A DNA stretch of 64,000 nucleotides from Salvia splendens (GCF_004379255.2 NC_056040.1:1964257-2028256), one strand, 5' to 3'; shown: positions 22,361 to 35,827, numbered from the stretch's first letter. Translations and numbers: made by a program. Notes: generated from the letters alone by a model not told the origin.

Positions 22361-24302
22361 ATGTTTCACAAAATCATAAAGAGAAGCCACCGCAAGGCGG
22401 CGAAATCCGACGTGGATTTCGCCTTTCCTCCGCCGTGGCTAAGCTCCGCCGCCGACCTCGTCGTGTGCCACGCCTCACTGCGTCCGCAAACGCATGCTGC
22501 CGCGAAGGCGGAGCAGCCGCCTCTCGACGTATTCGAAAATCTACCGACGTTTCGAGATGCTGCAGCTGTGGATCGCCAGGATTTGTTTTTGCGGAAGGTG
22601 AAGCTCTGCTGCGTGCAATTTGATTTCTCCGACACTTTGAAAATGGCGAAGGAGAAGGACATTAAGCAGCAGACTTTGATCGAGCTCATGGAATTTATTC
22701 AATACAGTAAAATCACGGAGGCGAATCAAGGGGAATTGGTTAAGATGATTTCCACCAACATTTTCCGTGAATTGCCCCCTGCCTCCTACGAAAGCACATG
22801 TTCTGAGAATGTCGAATCCGACGAGGAGAATCCCTATTTTGATCCTGCTTGGCAGCATTTGCATCTCTTTTACGAGGTGCTGTTGCGGTATGTGGTCTCA
22901 CCGGATACAAATACGAAGACTGCCAAGCGCTACATCGACCATTTCTTCATTATGAAGTTGCTTGATTTGTTTGATTCCGATGATCAGAGGGAGAGGGAGT
23001 GCGTGAAGACTGCTCTGCATAGGATATACGGGAAGTTCATGGTGCATAGGCCGTTTATTAGGAAGGCGATAAACAATATCTTCTATAGGTTCGTGTACGA
23101 GACGGGGAGGCAGAATGGGATCGCGGAGCTGCTGGAGATACTAGGGAGCATCATCAGTGGTTTTGCATCGCCAATAAAGGAGGAGCACAAGGTGTTTCTT
23201 GCACGAGTTTTGATACCGCTCCACAAACCGAAGGCACTGGCGACATATCACAGCCAGCTATCGTATTGTGTTACACAGTTTGTGGAGAAGGATTACAGAT
23301 TGGCGGATACCATTGTTATGGGCGTGTTGAAGAGTTGGCCGGTCACCAATTCGCAGAAGGAGGTTCTTTTTCTTGGGGAACTTGAGGAAGTGTTGGAGAT
23401 GACGAACATTATGGAGTTCCAGCGATGCATGGTTCCTCTGTTCAGACAGGTTGCTCGTTCCATGAAGAGCTCTCACTTTCAGGTCTCAAAAGTTCACACT
23501 CACTCACTAAAGTATTCGGTTGCACTGTGCTGTTGTTACTAAATCATCTGATTTTTGCTTGGTATCACTGCTGGTTTCAACGTTTGATGAATCGTCTATA
23601 TTTTCTCTACTTGTCCAGCGGTTTAACTTGTGCTTTTTTGCCTCTATATTGGTCGTTTACAACGCATAGTTACTCGTTCTTCTATTTGGTTTCAAAGCCA
23701 ACAAGATGACCTCAAGTTTTGGTGCAATTTGTGCCTTTCCATGCCTCTGTCACTCATTCTGAGTAATCGATGGTTTATTTCGATTCTGCTGCTATAGTGT
23801 CTTACATTTTTGGTATTTTCTCTGAATTTTGAGCTATATGTGCCTCTTTAGTATATTCATGATATACTGATTTGGTTGTTGATGTATAAGTGCTCTATTG
23901 TAACTTGTTAAGCAGTAGGATAGTGGTCTTGTTATGCCTTTGGTCATGTTCTTACGAGCATGTATCTAATCCGGGGCCTAATGACCGTTTCAGGTTGCGG
24001 AACGAGCTCTTTTCTTGTGGAACAATGACCACATTGTTGAACTGATTGCCCAGAATCGGAGTGTTATCTTGCCAATCATTTTTGAGGCGTTGCAAAAGAA
24101 TACACAGTATCACTGGAACCAGGCAGTACATGGCTTAAGTCTTAATGTTCGAAAAACGTTCATGGAGTTGGATGGCGATCTATTTGAAGAGTGCCGGAAG
24201 CAGTACAAAGAGAGGAAAGCCAAGTGCAAAGAGCTGGAGGAACAACGAGAACTAACATGGCAACGACTCGCAGCTGCTGCTGCTGCTGCTGCTGCCGAGT
24301 GA
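22361..24302 (+). CDS. PP2A regulatory subunit B' (B56 family)
   Basis: Two exons: 22361-23482 and 23994-24302, giving 476 aa. B' subunits bind the PP2A A/C core and determine substrate choice and location. The protein has a basic N-terminus ([15 protein letters not shown]) and the conserved B56 HEAT-like body, including [52 protein letters not shown] and [13 protein letters not shown], then the exon 2 segment [11 protein letters not shown] and IIFEAL. The two-exon structure with the intron after SSHFQ fits plant B' genes. The start at 22361 gives the normal N-terminus; an in-frame ATG at 22286 lies upstream of a (GT)n-derived stretch and is not used. The C-terminus ends in nine alanines from a GCT run and a final Glu. 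Confidence 0.95.
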
Positions 24303-25231
24303 GGATGGGAGCGAAGGAACACGCTTATCGCCTCCTGATCTCCGATTGGATTGGAATCATTTCCTCAGTCTCAAATCTCCAAGGTACATAATTTTGCATT
24401 CACTTTTTTCTCTCTGTTGTTACTTTGCCTTGTTTTCTGGCAAAGGAAATGGCAGTGTAATTATAGATGTGCGTTTATATTTGTATTATGTGCTGCGATA
24501 TTAGAGGTTTCTGACTTTGACTTTTATTTGTATTTATACCAATCAATTCTATTGCACCATTGGAGAAATTTCTCTCATATCTTCAACTTATGTGCATTGC
24601 TTTTAGATAAAATTCACACAATCACACACCAGTCACTTCTACTTCTTGTATTTTCAATTAAGGGATATTTGCATATAAATTCCTAATTTTCATCAAATTC
24701 TGATTTTACATATCATCAATTAAGGGAGTACCAAATTATTGATTTGTTCTGATTTTGCAACCAATCAAAATTTTGACTTATGGCTTGATAAAAAACATAA
24801 TTCAGCAAATGAAATTATTTAATCTAGTACAATACGAATCCGATGTTGTTTCGCTTCCTAAAACGTGACATCGCTTTGGTTTATGCCTTAAGTAAGTCAT
24901 CAAGCCATGTTAGTATCAAAATCTTGATTTGTCACCAAATCAGAAGAAATCAATAGTTTGATGGTTAGTTTGATAGTTTGTAGACAGATTTTAAAGCTGA
25001 TATATAAAACCAAAATTCGAAAATTGTTAGGCAATCTTAAAAATGTGACACTTTGATTGAGAAATAATTATATGAATTTTAACTAAATCCATACACGAAA
25101 AGGGAAATGGGAATCCTAAAAAAGTTAAAAAAAAAAAAAAAACCGTTGGGCTTCAACAGTTGAACCGGAACAAAGCCTTTATCGTCATTTTGGATCAACT
25201 TTATTCATACCAAGAAATCGAAAACATCACC
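24303..25231. other. intergenic, convergent gene ends
   Basis: This is the 3' flank of the PP2A gene and the 3' flank of NodGS on the other strand. It is AT-rich with a poly-A run at about 25127-25141. No exon or structured element is recognised. Confidence 0.5.
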
Positions 25232-28200
25232 TCAATATTTGTAGATGAGATTCTTCCAAGCATCCTTGTATTCTGAATAGTACTTCACCTCAGCCTGCAA
25301 TTCAACAACAAAGATCAGTAAAAATCTAAACTTAATCTGACTAGACCTACATTGTATAGCCAGATCGAAAATACGTAAGTCATTACCTTCCTGACCCCTA
25401 TAATGGCAACCAAAAGCTTTTCATCGATCAAATCTCGCAGCACAGTGTCTTTCTCAAGGGCTTCGACAGATTCGGCGAGTGACTTAGGTAGCCTTGCCAC
25501 CTTGTCTTTGAAATCGGCGGGATTATAATCTGTTTTAAAAAATCCAGTCTTGTCAGCGTATAGAAAGCCGGTTGATTGATTGATGAGCAAAAGCAGTGAA
25601 ATACATAAGAGAGATGCAAAACTAGATGAGTGCAGTATGATGCCATATTTTGTAGCTACTGTGATCTTACCAGTAGGTTCGGGTAGTGTTAGCTTTCGTC
25701 TTAGGCCATCAATTCCGGCAGCCATTATGGCAGCAAGGCCTAGATGAGGATTTGCACAACCATCGAATGCTTTGATCTCGAAATTGCTTACAGAGCCATC
25801 CGGGGTTCCTGGGGGGGAAGCAGCTCTTAAAGGAGCTTCTTTATTTTCCACCCCCCAGCACAAGTATGCGCCACTCCACGTATTAGGTTGTATACGATCA
25901 TAACTGGAACGATCAGATAATACACAGAGTTATCAAAGTATCATTACATTCACCTCTTTCCCTGCCGTTGAATGACAAAATTTATTACCTGTTTGGAACT
26001 GGAGCTGTAAAGGCCAATATCGAAGGAAGATGATCCAATACTCCAGCCATGAACTCCTCCCCGACCTTGGATATTCCGTATCTAGTTTCTCCACTGCGCC
26101 CCATGAACACATTCTGTCCATTCTCGGACAAACTGATATGCACGTGTGATCCAGAGCCAATATCAGCGAGCGAGTACCTACAAGGAGAAGAGTGTGTACC
26201 TCATCAACGACTTATCTTTCCGATGATGCTATAAATAAGGAAACTAATGAGGCTGGGGTAGCTCAAGTCTTCTCTCATATGCATGCAGTTAAATTCTTTT
26301 ATGTGAAAGAAACTGAACTCATAACACTTTAAGCCAATTGTGAGACAACATATTATAAATAAATGTGTCTGTGTTTCTGTATGCATCAGTATGAGTTTTG
26401 GTGTTGCACAACATAGATATTGGACCAAATGTAAAGATCTCATTTACATATAACTTCAAAACATGTAGCATAGTCAAGTGATTTATCGAGATTCCACAAG
26501 TGAATAAAGGAAAGCACCTAAGGCTTAAAGTAATATTGAAGCTATAAAACCTGGATACCTACTTAGGTACAAAAGTCGCCAATAATCCATGTTTTCTGGC
26601 CACTGCCCGAATAGCTTCGCGTGCAAAAACTATATTGTCAGCTGAATCTTTGCAGTTTGTGTAGACGAATGAGAATTCGAATTGGCCATTCCCAGATTCT
26701 GCATGTAGCTACAAGAATTCCAAAAACAAAAGTATAATTAAATCCCAATTGGTTTTTATTTGAAATGATTCCCAGCTAACCATGTAAGCATTGATATTGA
26801 GAAATATTTGGTAAGAAAATCTCGAGTTTTCTCAGAGCAAAGTGAAGTCGCAGACGCATTCTTAACACCCTCACCCCCACTTCACACAAAAGTTCTCAAG
26901 ACAGAAAAAAAGATGTCGTGGGTGTGGGTTGGGGCTGCGAAAGTTGAGTTATATCTTCCCTCGATAGCTAACATAGTAAGATGACCACAATTATAAAAGC
27001 TTATACAATATTTTTAAATACCTGTTCCACTGAAATATTTAAGGACTGAAGACAAGCCATGATTTCACTAAGTAGGGGGAAAGCAGCATCTGTCGCAGCT
27101 GCGGAACAGTAAGGAGTTGCATCGAATGGCAACCAATTTTCTTTCCCATCCCTGCAAAGAGTTCAAAAAAGGCGGAAAATGAGTCATAATTCACACAAGC
27201 TATTTAGGTGAAGAAAATCAGTCAGTCTCTTGACTTACACTTGCACACTCCGTAACAGAAAGAACTCATTCTCAAATCCTACATTCATCACCTGCACAAA
27301 TAGCCATTTCATATAAACTTATAAAATATGTAAACGAAACAGGCAATCCATACCAAGTTAAATTCTTCTTTCAAAATTTTTGAAACTCTCCGCAGTGCAT
27401 CTCTAGGACAATACTCCCATGGTGTGCCTGGTTTAAGGTGCATGTCAGCCAGAACCATTTCCTGTTCTTTTGCCCTGTGATATAGATAATGAATTAACAG
27501 AGATGGCATTAGAAGCTCAAACATGTTTGCAATACGGTGTAATGATCGCTACTTTATGAGGCACAAATCAAATTAAAAAAGAACATACATGTTACAAATA
27601 ATTATACCAAATAAAACAATGATAAAACTGATGAATCAAAATCCTTTCCACCCGAACGATGCTCATGTTCGTGCATGCACAAAAATGAGATTTTTTGTGG
27701 AGAAGAGTGGAGAAAAAAACAAGTTTGTGTTGACAAAGCAGGGGATAGAGTACCGAATGCTAATGGGGGAAGTCTAACAAGAAGAGGCAGATGATAAAAA
27801 TGAAGAATGCAAAAGTGAAAAGGAAAAGGAAAAGGAAAAAATAAAAAGCCACAACACAAAGGATAAGCAACAATGCCTTTCAAAAGAAACCTCCTACCAA
27901 GGAATTAGCCTTTTGGTTGATAGGTCTGGAACGAGGCTAATTTCACCCACTCCAGTTAAATTAGTTCCATCAGCGGGACCATCCATGTGCGAGGACATAG
28001 CCATGGATGCACAGGCCAGTCCAACACCAGTTTTGGTAACAACATCATGGAAACGTTTTTGAGGAACCACCTGATCGAAGAATCAATCCTTAGAACAGCA
28101 TGGGTGGCAACAAAACAGCAAAAACAACTGATCTAACAGAAGTATATGGCATAAAAAAATTAACAATTAGGTAAATCCACGGTAACCAGGGTCACAACAA

Positions 28201-31200
28201 GATAGCTTTCAAGTTTGACCATAATGTCAGTAACTAGTTTATGCAAGCCTTTATTCTCAACTTTATCGTCTCAGAATATGTATTTAGAAGCAGGATAAAT
28301 TAGAGAAAATGGTGAAAAGAACTTTACAGTGAGAAACATCGTACTCAGAAACTTAAAGAAAGAGGCTTACACGGCATCTATGCTGTCCAGAAGCATCAAC
28401 CCACAGAATGCGAACAAATGCAACACCCTGAGCAGAAGTATTAACACCGGACTTCACAGAGAGGGGAGCAATGCCATTTTCAATAGATTTTGAAACAGTT
28501 GTAATCTTGTATAAGTTTCTCGCATTTTCAGAAAATATGTCTTTGACAGCCACAATGGATTCAGCAACTGAAAGATCCTCATTGATGCATGCATCATGTA
28601 ATACGGCAAATATAACCTCACGTGCTTTTTTTGCACCTGTTAAAGCAGCAAATATCCAGTTTTAGTAATCTGATCTATATGATAAAATTCAGAAATCAGT
28701 AATTATGGGAGCCAGTGAGTATTGTAGTTAGTTTCATGTTTAAAATGCTGTACTGATGTGATCAACTGCCAAAAAAATGCTAAATAGATATAGTATGACA
28801 TAGAGAAACCACCTAGGTAGTAGCTCTCTGGAAAACCGCATGCATCAGTACTGAACATCACCTGCAAATTGCAATATATATTTTTCCAGTTAGTACAAAT
28901 CTTATGTCCGGTGAAAACTGGCAAGGAGAATCATTTTGGTTCACAAAAGTACATAAAGTTCAATATATTATTTCATCAAGGTAGTGACACATATGATAAA
29001 GTGAAATCTTACACCATGATGCTCACCTTCTTTATTGGTGCTAGCTCAAGGAGTTCTTTCACCGAGGAGACCATTCCATGGAAACTAAGTTTAGGTACTG
29101 CCAGCCCAAAGTCCAGGTACACCTATCATTAAACGTGTGAATTACAAGACAAGGATTAGGGATCCTAGTGAGAAGACCTTTTAGTCTATAGAATACATGA
29201 GAACAACTCCAGGACCAGACCTGCGAGTACACAGAGGCCAAATATGATGCTTCTTTTGAAAAGGGGTATGAAGCATGCAATAGAACAATCCGACTCTTGC
29301 TGAATCTATTATCCTCAAGAAGACTACGAAGATGAAGGGGATTGGACAATCTTAAATCCAGATCTTTGTCACCAAAACTACGGAAAGAAAAAAACATAAT
29401 CATTAACCCACTGTTAGCAAATAAAGCAACAGGAAAACATTAGTATATATTTCCTGTTTTTCTGTGATACTGAATTGAAAAGGATAATTTTGATTCCTGA
29501 AATTAGCTACCATGAAATCTTTGCACATAACAGTTTGAAACCATCCCTCCCATAATGTGAAGGAAATTGTCACATTACCCTGTATGTATTTGCAATGGCA
29601 AGTCAAAAGATTGGGCAACCTCCAATGCACGGATGAAGATGTGATCGATAAAGTTTTTATTAGCGATGCGGGCAGGCTTCCCAGCTGAAATGAAAGACCA
29701 TCAGAATACTACAAAATGTGTGGCAATTCATTAAATCCATTTATACATTTCATACCTCGTAAAACTTCATTAAGACCCTCCTCGGCATCCTTTTCTGATA
29801 CATTAGTATAAATCTCAAGTCCGCTGCGATATGCAGCTATACTTTTGAAGCCAACAATTTTATCAGCTTGTGTAATGATTGATAAGGAAATCAACAAGAG
29901 CAGATAAATTCCGTTTACATGAATTATATTTTGGAAAGTATTTTAAGCATACATACAGGAACAAAAAGGATATGACTTCAAGCTATCCACGAAATTTTTT
30001 GTAAACAAGTCCAGTGTCCATGGAGCTCCACCTGGACTTCCCTAATCATGATTTGAAAGGAAGAAATGGAGAAAAAGACGCATAAATCCCATGGGAAGAA
30101 GTAATATTAAAGTTGTTCATAAAATAAACAACTAGAATAAGAATCCATGTGATGCCAGGAAATTAAATAGAGAAGTGGTGGATCAATAATATCATGACAT
30201 AGTGATTGAAAAATGAAAATCATTATCCTTAAGTAAATTGTCCTGAATCAAATTTTTTAAATATAGAATATACTATTAAGTATTAGTAATTCTATGACAG
30301 TGACATACAGATTTATTCATGAAAGTAACACAATAAGAAACAACTTGAAATAGTATATCTCACCTCATCAAGAATCCTTTCAGCCACATATTCTATTCTC
30401 AATATTCTACCAACATATGGGAAAAATTTCTTGTGCCACTCAATATTGTGCATTTTGTCCAACTGAAGTCCATCGTCAATCAACACGGCTGAGATTCCAG
30501 CAGCAGCGAGGCACTTTGAAGTCACCGATTCCAGTCCACAGTTGGTCCGGTATTCTTGAACAACATCCAAGGACGAGTTGGAGCCATAAAGTTGGGAGAT
30601 TTCTTTCAAGCTTCTCTGATAGTATAATCAAAACAGAAAAATGTTTTAGAAAATTCTCAATCTTACTGTTGGCAAAGAAGATTCTTGCAGAAAATGACAG
30701 TGCAGAGATTAGTTGTACATTATACTTGGTATTTTCTCTTAAAAAACTAGAATACTACAAATTGGTATTGAAAAAAACTTAAGGCACAGGTGAGGTCCAA
30801 GTTTCAGAACATGTGCAATGATGTTGCAAGACATTCAGAAAACGTCTTCTACCTGTTGTTGGTTCGAAAAAGACAATTGAAAACATAATACACATTCAGC
30901 TTTAATTTATTACTATAATCTAGCAATTGAATCAATCAGTTGTTTTGTTGCATTTGGACTACATTTATCACCTGAATAATAGAATCATAATCGAGTACAA
31001 CAATAAATGCCATGCGTGCAATCTCAACAACTCATCTGTTCATAAATCCAATCCAGACCTAAAATGCGAAACAGCAATCGCTCGTAATTATTGGAATTTG
31101 AGAAATCAAAATATGCGGCTTTCATTTTCAGCGACAATTACTACTTTTAATGCGACAAAGAATAATACGCAGGGGAATAATCATCTTCTTCAATGAAATG

Positions 31201-31421
31201 GTGATAATATGAACTAAATTTAAGCAGAATTCCATGGAATCTTAGCTATATATCACCTTGAAGTTAATGGTGTGTGGTACAGTCGATAGGGCGTCGCCGG
31301 TGGCCTCGGAGAAGCAGGAGATGAAAGGAAAGGTGGAGTCCAGCGCCACGATGTTGTGCGCGTGCGCATCCACGAGCTCCGCCGTCTCCACCGCCGCCTT
31401 CAACGCTGCGTATTGATCCAT
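25232..31421 (-). CDS. NodGS: NodGS: amidohydrolase-glutamine synthetase fusion (FluG-type)
   Basis: Eighteen exons right to left: 31421-31257, 30615-30364, 30041-29957, 29866-29756, 29684-29579, 29377-29221, 29122-29027, 28861-28813, 28636-28371, 28070-27898, 27474-27354, 27291-27239, 27151-27022, 26708-26563, 26177-25989, 25903-25671, 25529-25387, 25294-25232; 845 aa, all junctions in frame. The N-terminal half is an amidohydrolase-2-like domain: VDAHAHNIV near residue 18 (metal-binding His-x-His), then LPLQIHTGFGDKDLDL and MFSTDACGFPESYY. The C-terminal half is glutamine synthetase-like: ESGNGQFEFS, DIGSGSHVHISLS, WGVENKEAPLRAASPPG, KAFDGCANPHL. The plant homologue is a cytosolic, oligomeric protein linked to root development and flagellin responses; whether it makes glutamine is doubtful. 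No lesion seen. Confidence 0.94.
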
Positions 31422-31989
31422 CCTTTCTCTCCCTCGATTTCAGTGACTGTGTCTGGTTTTCAACGCGCGGCAAATTTCTTGTAGTGGAGTATATCGTTAT
31501 CGTCGGCATTCTAAAAATAAAAGGATTTAGTCAAATCTCATTTATCATAATATTAAGTCGCCATTAATTTCTAAATATCTACTCACAAAGTCTATGATTC
31601 TCTAATATTCAACTAGTCAATCAGAAATATTGAAATTTGATCAAAGTTTGATTAATTTTTTCCGTAATAAGACAATATGAGATAATTGCATGTTTAAATT
31701 ATAATTTTTTGTATTTTCCATTAATTTTAAAATTTATTTAAGATATCACAAATTTTATATTAACTACATCAGATTAACCATTATAACAGACTAAGTTTTT
31801 TTATTATACTTGACACAACAAAAACAACGGACTTTCTATATGAACTTTCTACTTGTTATTTACCACGACTATTTAATCATCATATCTGACTAAGATTTTC
31901 ATTTCTACTTGACGCAACTAAATCAACGTGTTTTTCTACGTGAATTTGTATCCTAATATACTTATTAATTATTATGAACTTAAAAAATA
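31422..31989. other. NodGS promoter side, AT-rich
   Basis: This is the upstream flank of NodGS. I see no exon or element with defined ends. Confidence 0.45.
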
Positions 31990-32239
31990 CTCCATCTGTC
32001 CCACAATAAGAGTTCTATTTTGTATTTCGGTCCGTCCCACAATAAGAGTCATATTTCACTTTTACCATTAATGATAAGGAGACTTCACATTCCACCAACT
32101 TATTTCACTTACATTTTGTTATAAAACTAATATATATAAGTGAGACTCATATTCCACTAATTTATTAAACTTACTTTTCATTACATTTCTTAAAACTCGT
32201 GCATAACTAAAAAAGACTCATATTCCGTGACGAAGGGAG
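31990..32239. mobile_element. Stowaway-like MITE
   Basis: The left end CTCCATCTGTCCCAC is preceded by TA and the right end GACGAAGGGAG is followed by TA. About 250 bp, with internal sub-repeats (CCCACAATAAGAGT twice; GACTCATATTCC near the right end). Confidence 0.8.
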
Positions 32240-32348
32240 TAGTTTAGATTATTATATATGTTTCGCGATTGCTAAAGTAAAAAAAGTTTTTACTGAAAAA
32301 TATCTTATTTGGATTGATATAGAAAATAACAAAGAAACATAAAAATTA

Positions 32349-32548
32349 CTCCCTCCGTTCGTAATAGATGTCACACTTTCCTTTTTAGTTCGTCCCACAA
32401 AAGATGTCACATTTCCTTTTTTAGAAAAAAACATCTCTCACATTAATATAAATATATTATTTTCTCTTTTCATTTAACACACAAAACGACACCTCCTAAA
32501 ATCTCGTGCCAATCTCCAAGTGTGACATCTACTATGAGATGGAGGGAG
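32349..32548. mobile_element. Stowaway-like MITE
   Basis: The left end CTCCCTCCGTTCGTAATAGA and the right end ATGGAGGGAG are inverted repeats flanked by TA. The element is 200 bp with the inner complementary blocks AGATGTCACA and TGTGACATCT. Confidence 0.88.
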
Positions 32549-32985
32549 TATAATATTTTTAATTATTTTTAAAATTCGTGAAAAAATATTAAAATTTGAT
32601 GAACGTTTACAACTAATTAATTTTTAAAATCAGGTAACAAGCTAGTCAAGTAGTATTATAATTTTATGAAATTTCGTCAATCCGAAAATATTGCATTGGA
32701 GAAAATGCTTTTCATTTGTCGAAGTCAAACACGTGATATTGTTTTATTACAGGAGCAGCCCCCACTTCTGACTGTCATTAATTCAAAGACTCTGAATGCA
32801 ATGGGCATGTAGTTAGTGTTTGGAGTATTAAAATATATATATATATTTTAAATAAGACTGCTAAAACACTTTTATTATTGAATATTTTGATTGCATTCCT
32901 ATATACATAATTAATAACATGTTTTTTTTTGTTATAAAAAGAAGTGAGACGAACTCTAGTTTTCTAACTGGACATAATTGAGCCT

Positions 32986-33588
32986 AAAAGCGGATCCAAA
33001 ATTTTTGATTCGGAGGTGCGGCATTTACATTGATTAAAGCTTTAAAATTTGATCGATCATTTTTCTTTTAACTTTTTATTTTTAGTTGTGAATATCTTAT
33101 ACAAATATTTTTATTGATTGTAAATGTCTTATGTAAATATAATAATTATATAGTAGTAATAAGTAGTATATCTTCTAAGTAAATCTTTATTAATATTAAT
33201 AATTTAAGAAAATAGGAAAATAAAGAAAAGAAAAAAATACTATTAAAACAAAATTAATAACAAAAAAATGGAAGGGATTTGACCTCGGATCAAGGAGATA
33301 GAGGAGCATTCTTCCACTGGACAGCTGAGGCTTTATAAACCAAAGTATTACTCCAATATACTCCTTCAGTCCACCAATAAACTTCTCATTTTATTACTTT
33401 CGTTCGTCAAGCAATAAACTTCTCAATTGACTTTTAGTAATTAATCTCTCATTCCACTAACTTTATCTCACTCACATTCTATTATAAAATAAAATTATTA
33501 TAAAAACGGGGAGTATAATAAAAAAACTCAAGCTTTGGGGGTACAATTGTATGTCTGGACCCCGTGTACTACACCAGATCCGCCCGTG
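32986..33588. mobile_element. degenerate DNA transposon with 9-bp target duplication (Mutator-like)
   Basis: The 9-mer ATTGAGCCT directly flanks the segment (32977-32985 and 33589-33597). The ends share GCGGATC in inverted orientation (AAAAGCGGATCC left; AGATCCGCCCGTG right). The short, degenerate termini with a 9-bp duplication suggest a Mutator-superfamily or similar non-autonomous element. A Stowaway-like MITE is nested inside it (33361-33513). Confidence 0.6.
33361..33513. mobile_element. Stowaway-like MITE nested in an older element
   Basis: The left end CTCCTTCAGTCCACC is preceded by TA and the right end AACGGGGAG is followed by TA. It is 153 bp, with an internal direct repeat AATAAACTTCTCA. 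Confidence 0.7.
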
Positions 33589-33898
33589 ATTGAGCCTTGT
33601 AGTTTACTTAGCTAATAGTAGAAGACTATTGAGGAGACCTCTAGGAGGAGGATAAAAATTGTGTAGCTCAAACGACATTCATGTCAACCAATGAGGAAGA
33701 AAACTAACAGTAGTTAGCAATATTAGCTTCCCTATAAATGTGTTTCATGTTCATCTTTCATTGTCAGTCTATGATTGCCCATATATGTCTTCTTAATTAC
33801 TACATGCGATCCATCTGAGTTAAGTATATATACCAAAAAGATAATGAACATTAGCCTGAATATAATACTACATGCTATGTTTTCAATATTAAATAAAA

Positions 33899-34957
33899 GA
33901 GTGAACTACATAAATGATACCTGATCTTTCACTTTCGCACATAAATGGTACATGATCTTTCACTTTCGCACATAAATGGTACCTGATCTTTATTTTATAT
34001 CGTTTTTTGGTACCACATGACAAAAATAAACCTAGGTACCAAACATGTGAATTTTTTTGTTATGGAGGATATTTTTTAAATTTTCAATTAAATAGAACCA
34101 AATATGTGATTTTTTTTCTTCCTTTTCTTATTTCTTTTTTTTTCTTCTTTAGTTTATTCTTCTTTCTTTTTTCTTCATCTTCTTCTTTCTTTTTAGTATT
34201 TTATCTTCCTTTCTTCTATCTTTTTTATCCTTAGTTTATGTTTCCTCTTTTTTCTTCTTTCTTTTTAGTGTTTTATACATATATCTAATTGCATTCATAA
34301 TATAAATCAATAACAAAACACCTAATTAAATTAATTATTTAAAGTAATTAAATCAATTGAATATTCTTAATTAAATTATTTATACTCATTTTAGGGTTGA
34401 AACACCTAACTAAAAATATTCAACTCTTTATCATTATGAATACAATTCACAATTTTAAATTTTGATTAAGACTATATTGATTAGTTATTAATTTAATATA
34501 AAATAATAATTATTTATTAATTACTACTAGTTTTTACTATTATAACAATAATATTATTATAATAATAAAATAAAATTATAAATATAATTATGATCAAGTA
34601 TGTTTAAATGATATTTAAAAATAAATTAATTATTAATTTATAACATCAAAATAATAATATTAATATTGATTAATAATAATAGTATAAAGAGTGAGGAGAA
34701 TGAGAGAAGATATTATAATATTACTTTTGGTATTAATTTTGTCAATGCCAAAAATATCCTTTATAACACAAATAGAAAAATGAATTTGTTTAGAGGGTAT
34801 TTTGGGGTGGAAATTGCATCAGATACCAAAATGTGATTTATAGGTACCAAAAATGATATAAAATAAAGATCAGGTACCATTTATGTGCGAAAGTGAAAGA
34901 TCAAGTACCATTTATGTGTGAAAGTGAAAGATCAGGTACCATTTATGTAGTTCGCTC
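33899..34957. mobile_element. Mutator-like MITE with about 115-bp inverted repeats
   Basis: The 9-mer TAAATAAAA flanks the element on both sides (33890-33898 and 34958-34966). The terminal inverted repeats start GAGtGAACTACATAAATG and extend about 115 bp; each contains tandem copies of a 30-bp word around TGATCTTTCACTTTCGCACA. The interior is AT-rich with a long T/C-rich tract (about 34108-34270) and no transposase. Long inverted repeats with a 9-bp duplication are the mark of Mutator-like elements. Confidence 0.85.
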
Positions 34958-34966
34958 TAAATAAAA

Positions 34967-35800
34967 AAAAGAAAAAAAATATTATAATACTACTCCATAT
35001 GTTATAAATTCAATATAAAACTAAAAAAGTAACGAACATTAGCTTGTATATCACATTTTAAAAAAGAAAAGATATCATTTATAATTTCTCATTTACCTCT
35101 ATAATGATTCGAACCCTTGATACATTTTATCACTTTCATACTCATTTTCAACTTTGTCCATTTTTATAATTATTTTTCAACCATTGGTAGATTAGATTCA
35201 GTTTCTTGGTCACAAGTAATTGCAACAACTGAAAATCCGCATACAATTAAGGTAGACAAGGTGTTTGTGTGTTGTTCTCCATGGCGGAGCCAGGAATTGA
35301 CGTGAGGAGGGGTATAATTTTTTGAGGAGGGGCATTTGCCCCACCATCGCCTCATGTAGCTCCGCCCGGGATCAACCATTAGACTCACATGTACAATAAT
35401 CTATATCACTAACACAATACTCGAAAATATCTATCAAAGAATGATATTTGCAAGACTGAGCATCTTGCACATTCAACTAATTAGCGAAACACTAAACACA
35501 TAATTATATTTTTTCTCACAAATAATAATTCAATACACAAAAAGTACTCACTCAGCCCAATCAAAGACGTCACATTTCCTTTTCATTTTTTCCTGACTAA
35601 GATGTCCTTTCTCCAAAATATAAATTTTCTTCTCTTCTTATCATTAAAATATTCATCCATATATTCCTATATTTTATTACTCAATAACTCCATCCCGATG
35701 TGTTCAAGAAAATAATCATATTGAATGGGCCGAAAAATATTAAACACATAATTCGAAGTCCAAATACACGCATAGTAGACGGCCCAAACACCAGCATACC
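34967..35800. other. intergenic, transposon debris
   Basis: No gene is seen. It contains a short inverted pair (GGCGGAGC at 35283 and GCTCCGCC at 35358) and a Stowaway-like left part near 35548 without a right end. Confidence 0.45.
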
Positions 35801-35827
35801 ACAAGCAGTTATAAACAACGTGTGTTA

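Noticed and set aside
22366..22864. Two 107-aa minus-strand frames opposite PP2A exon 1
   Set aside because: Antisense shadows of a GC-rich coding exon with no domain.
34007..34234. 75-aa Phe/Ser-rich frame
   Set aside because: Translation of a T/C-rich tract inside a MITE, not a gene.
35282..35370. Small inverted pair GGCGGAGC / GCTCCGCC
   Set aside because: It resembles ends of some plant DNA elements, but I found no matching target duplication.
35546..35740. Possible Stowaway-like MITE
   Set aside because: The left part resembles the family, but no proper right terminus is present.
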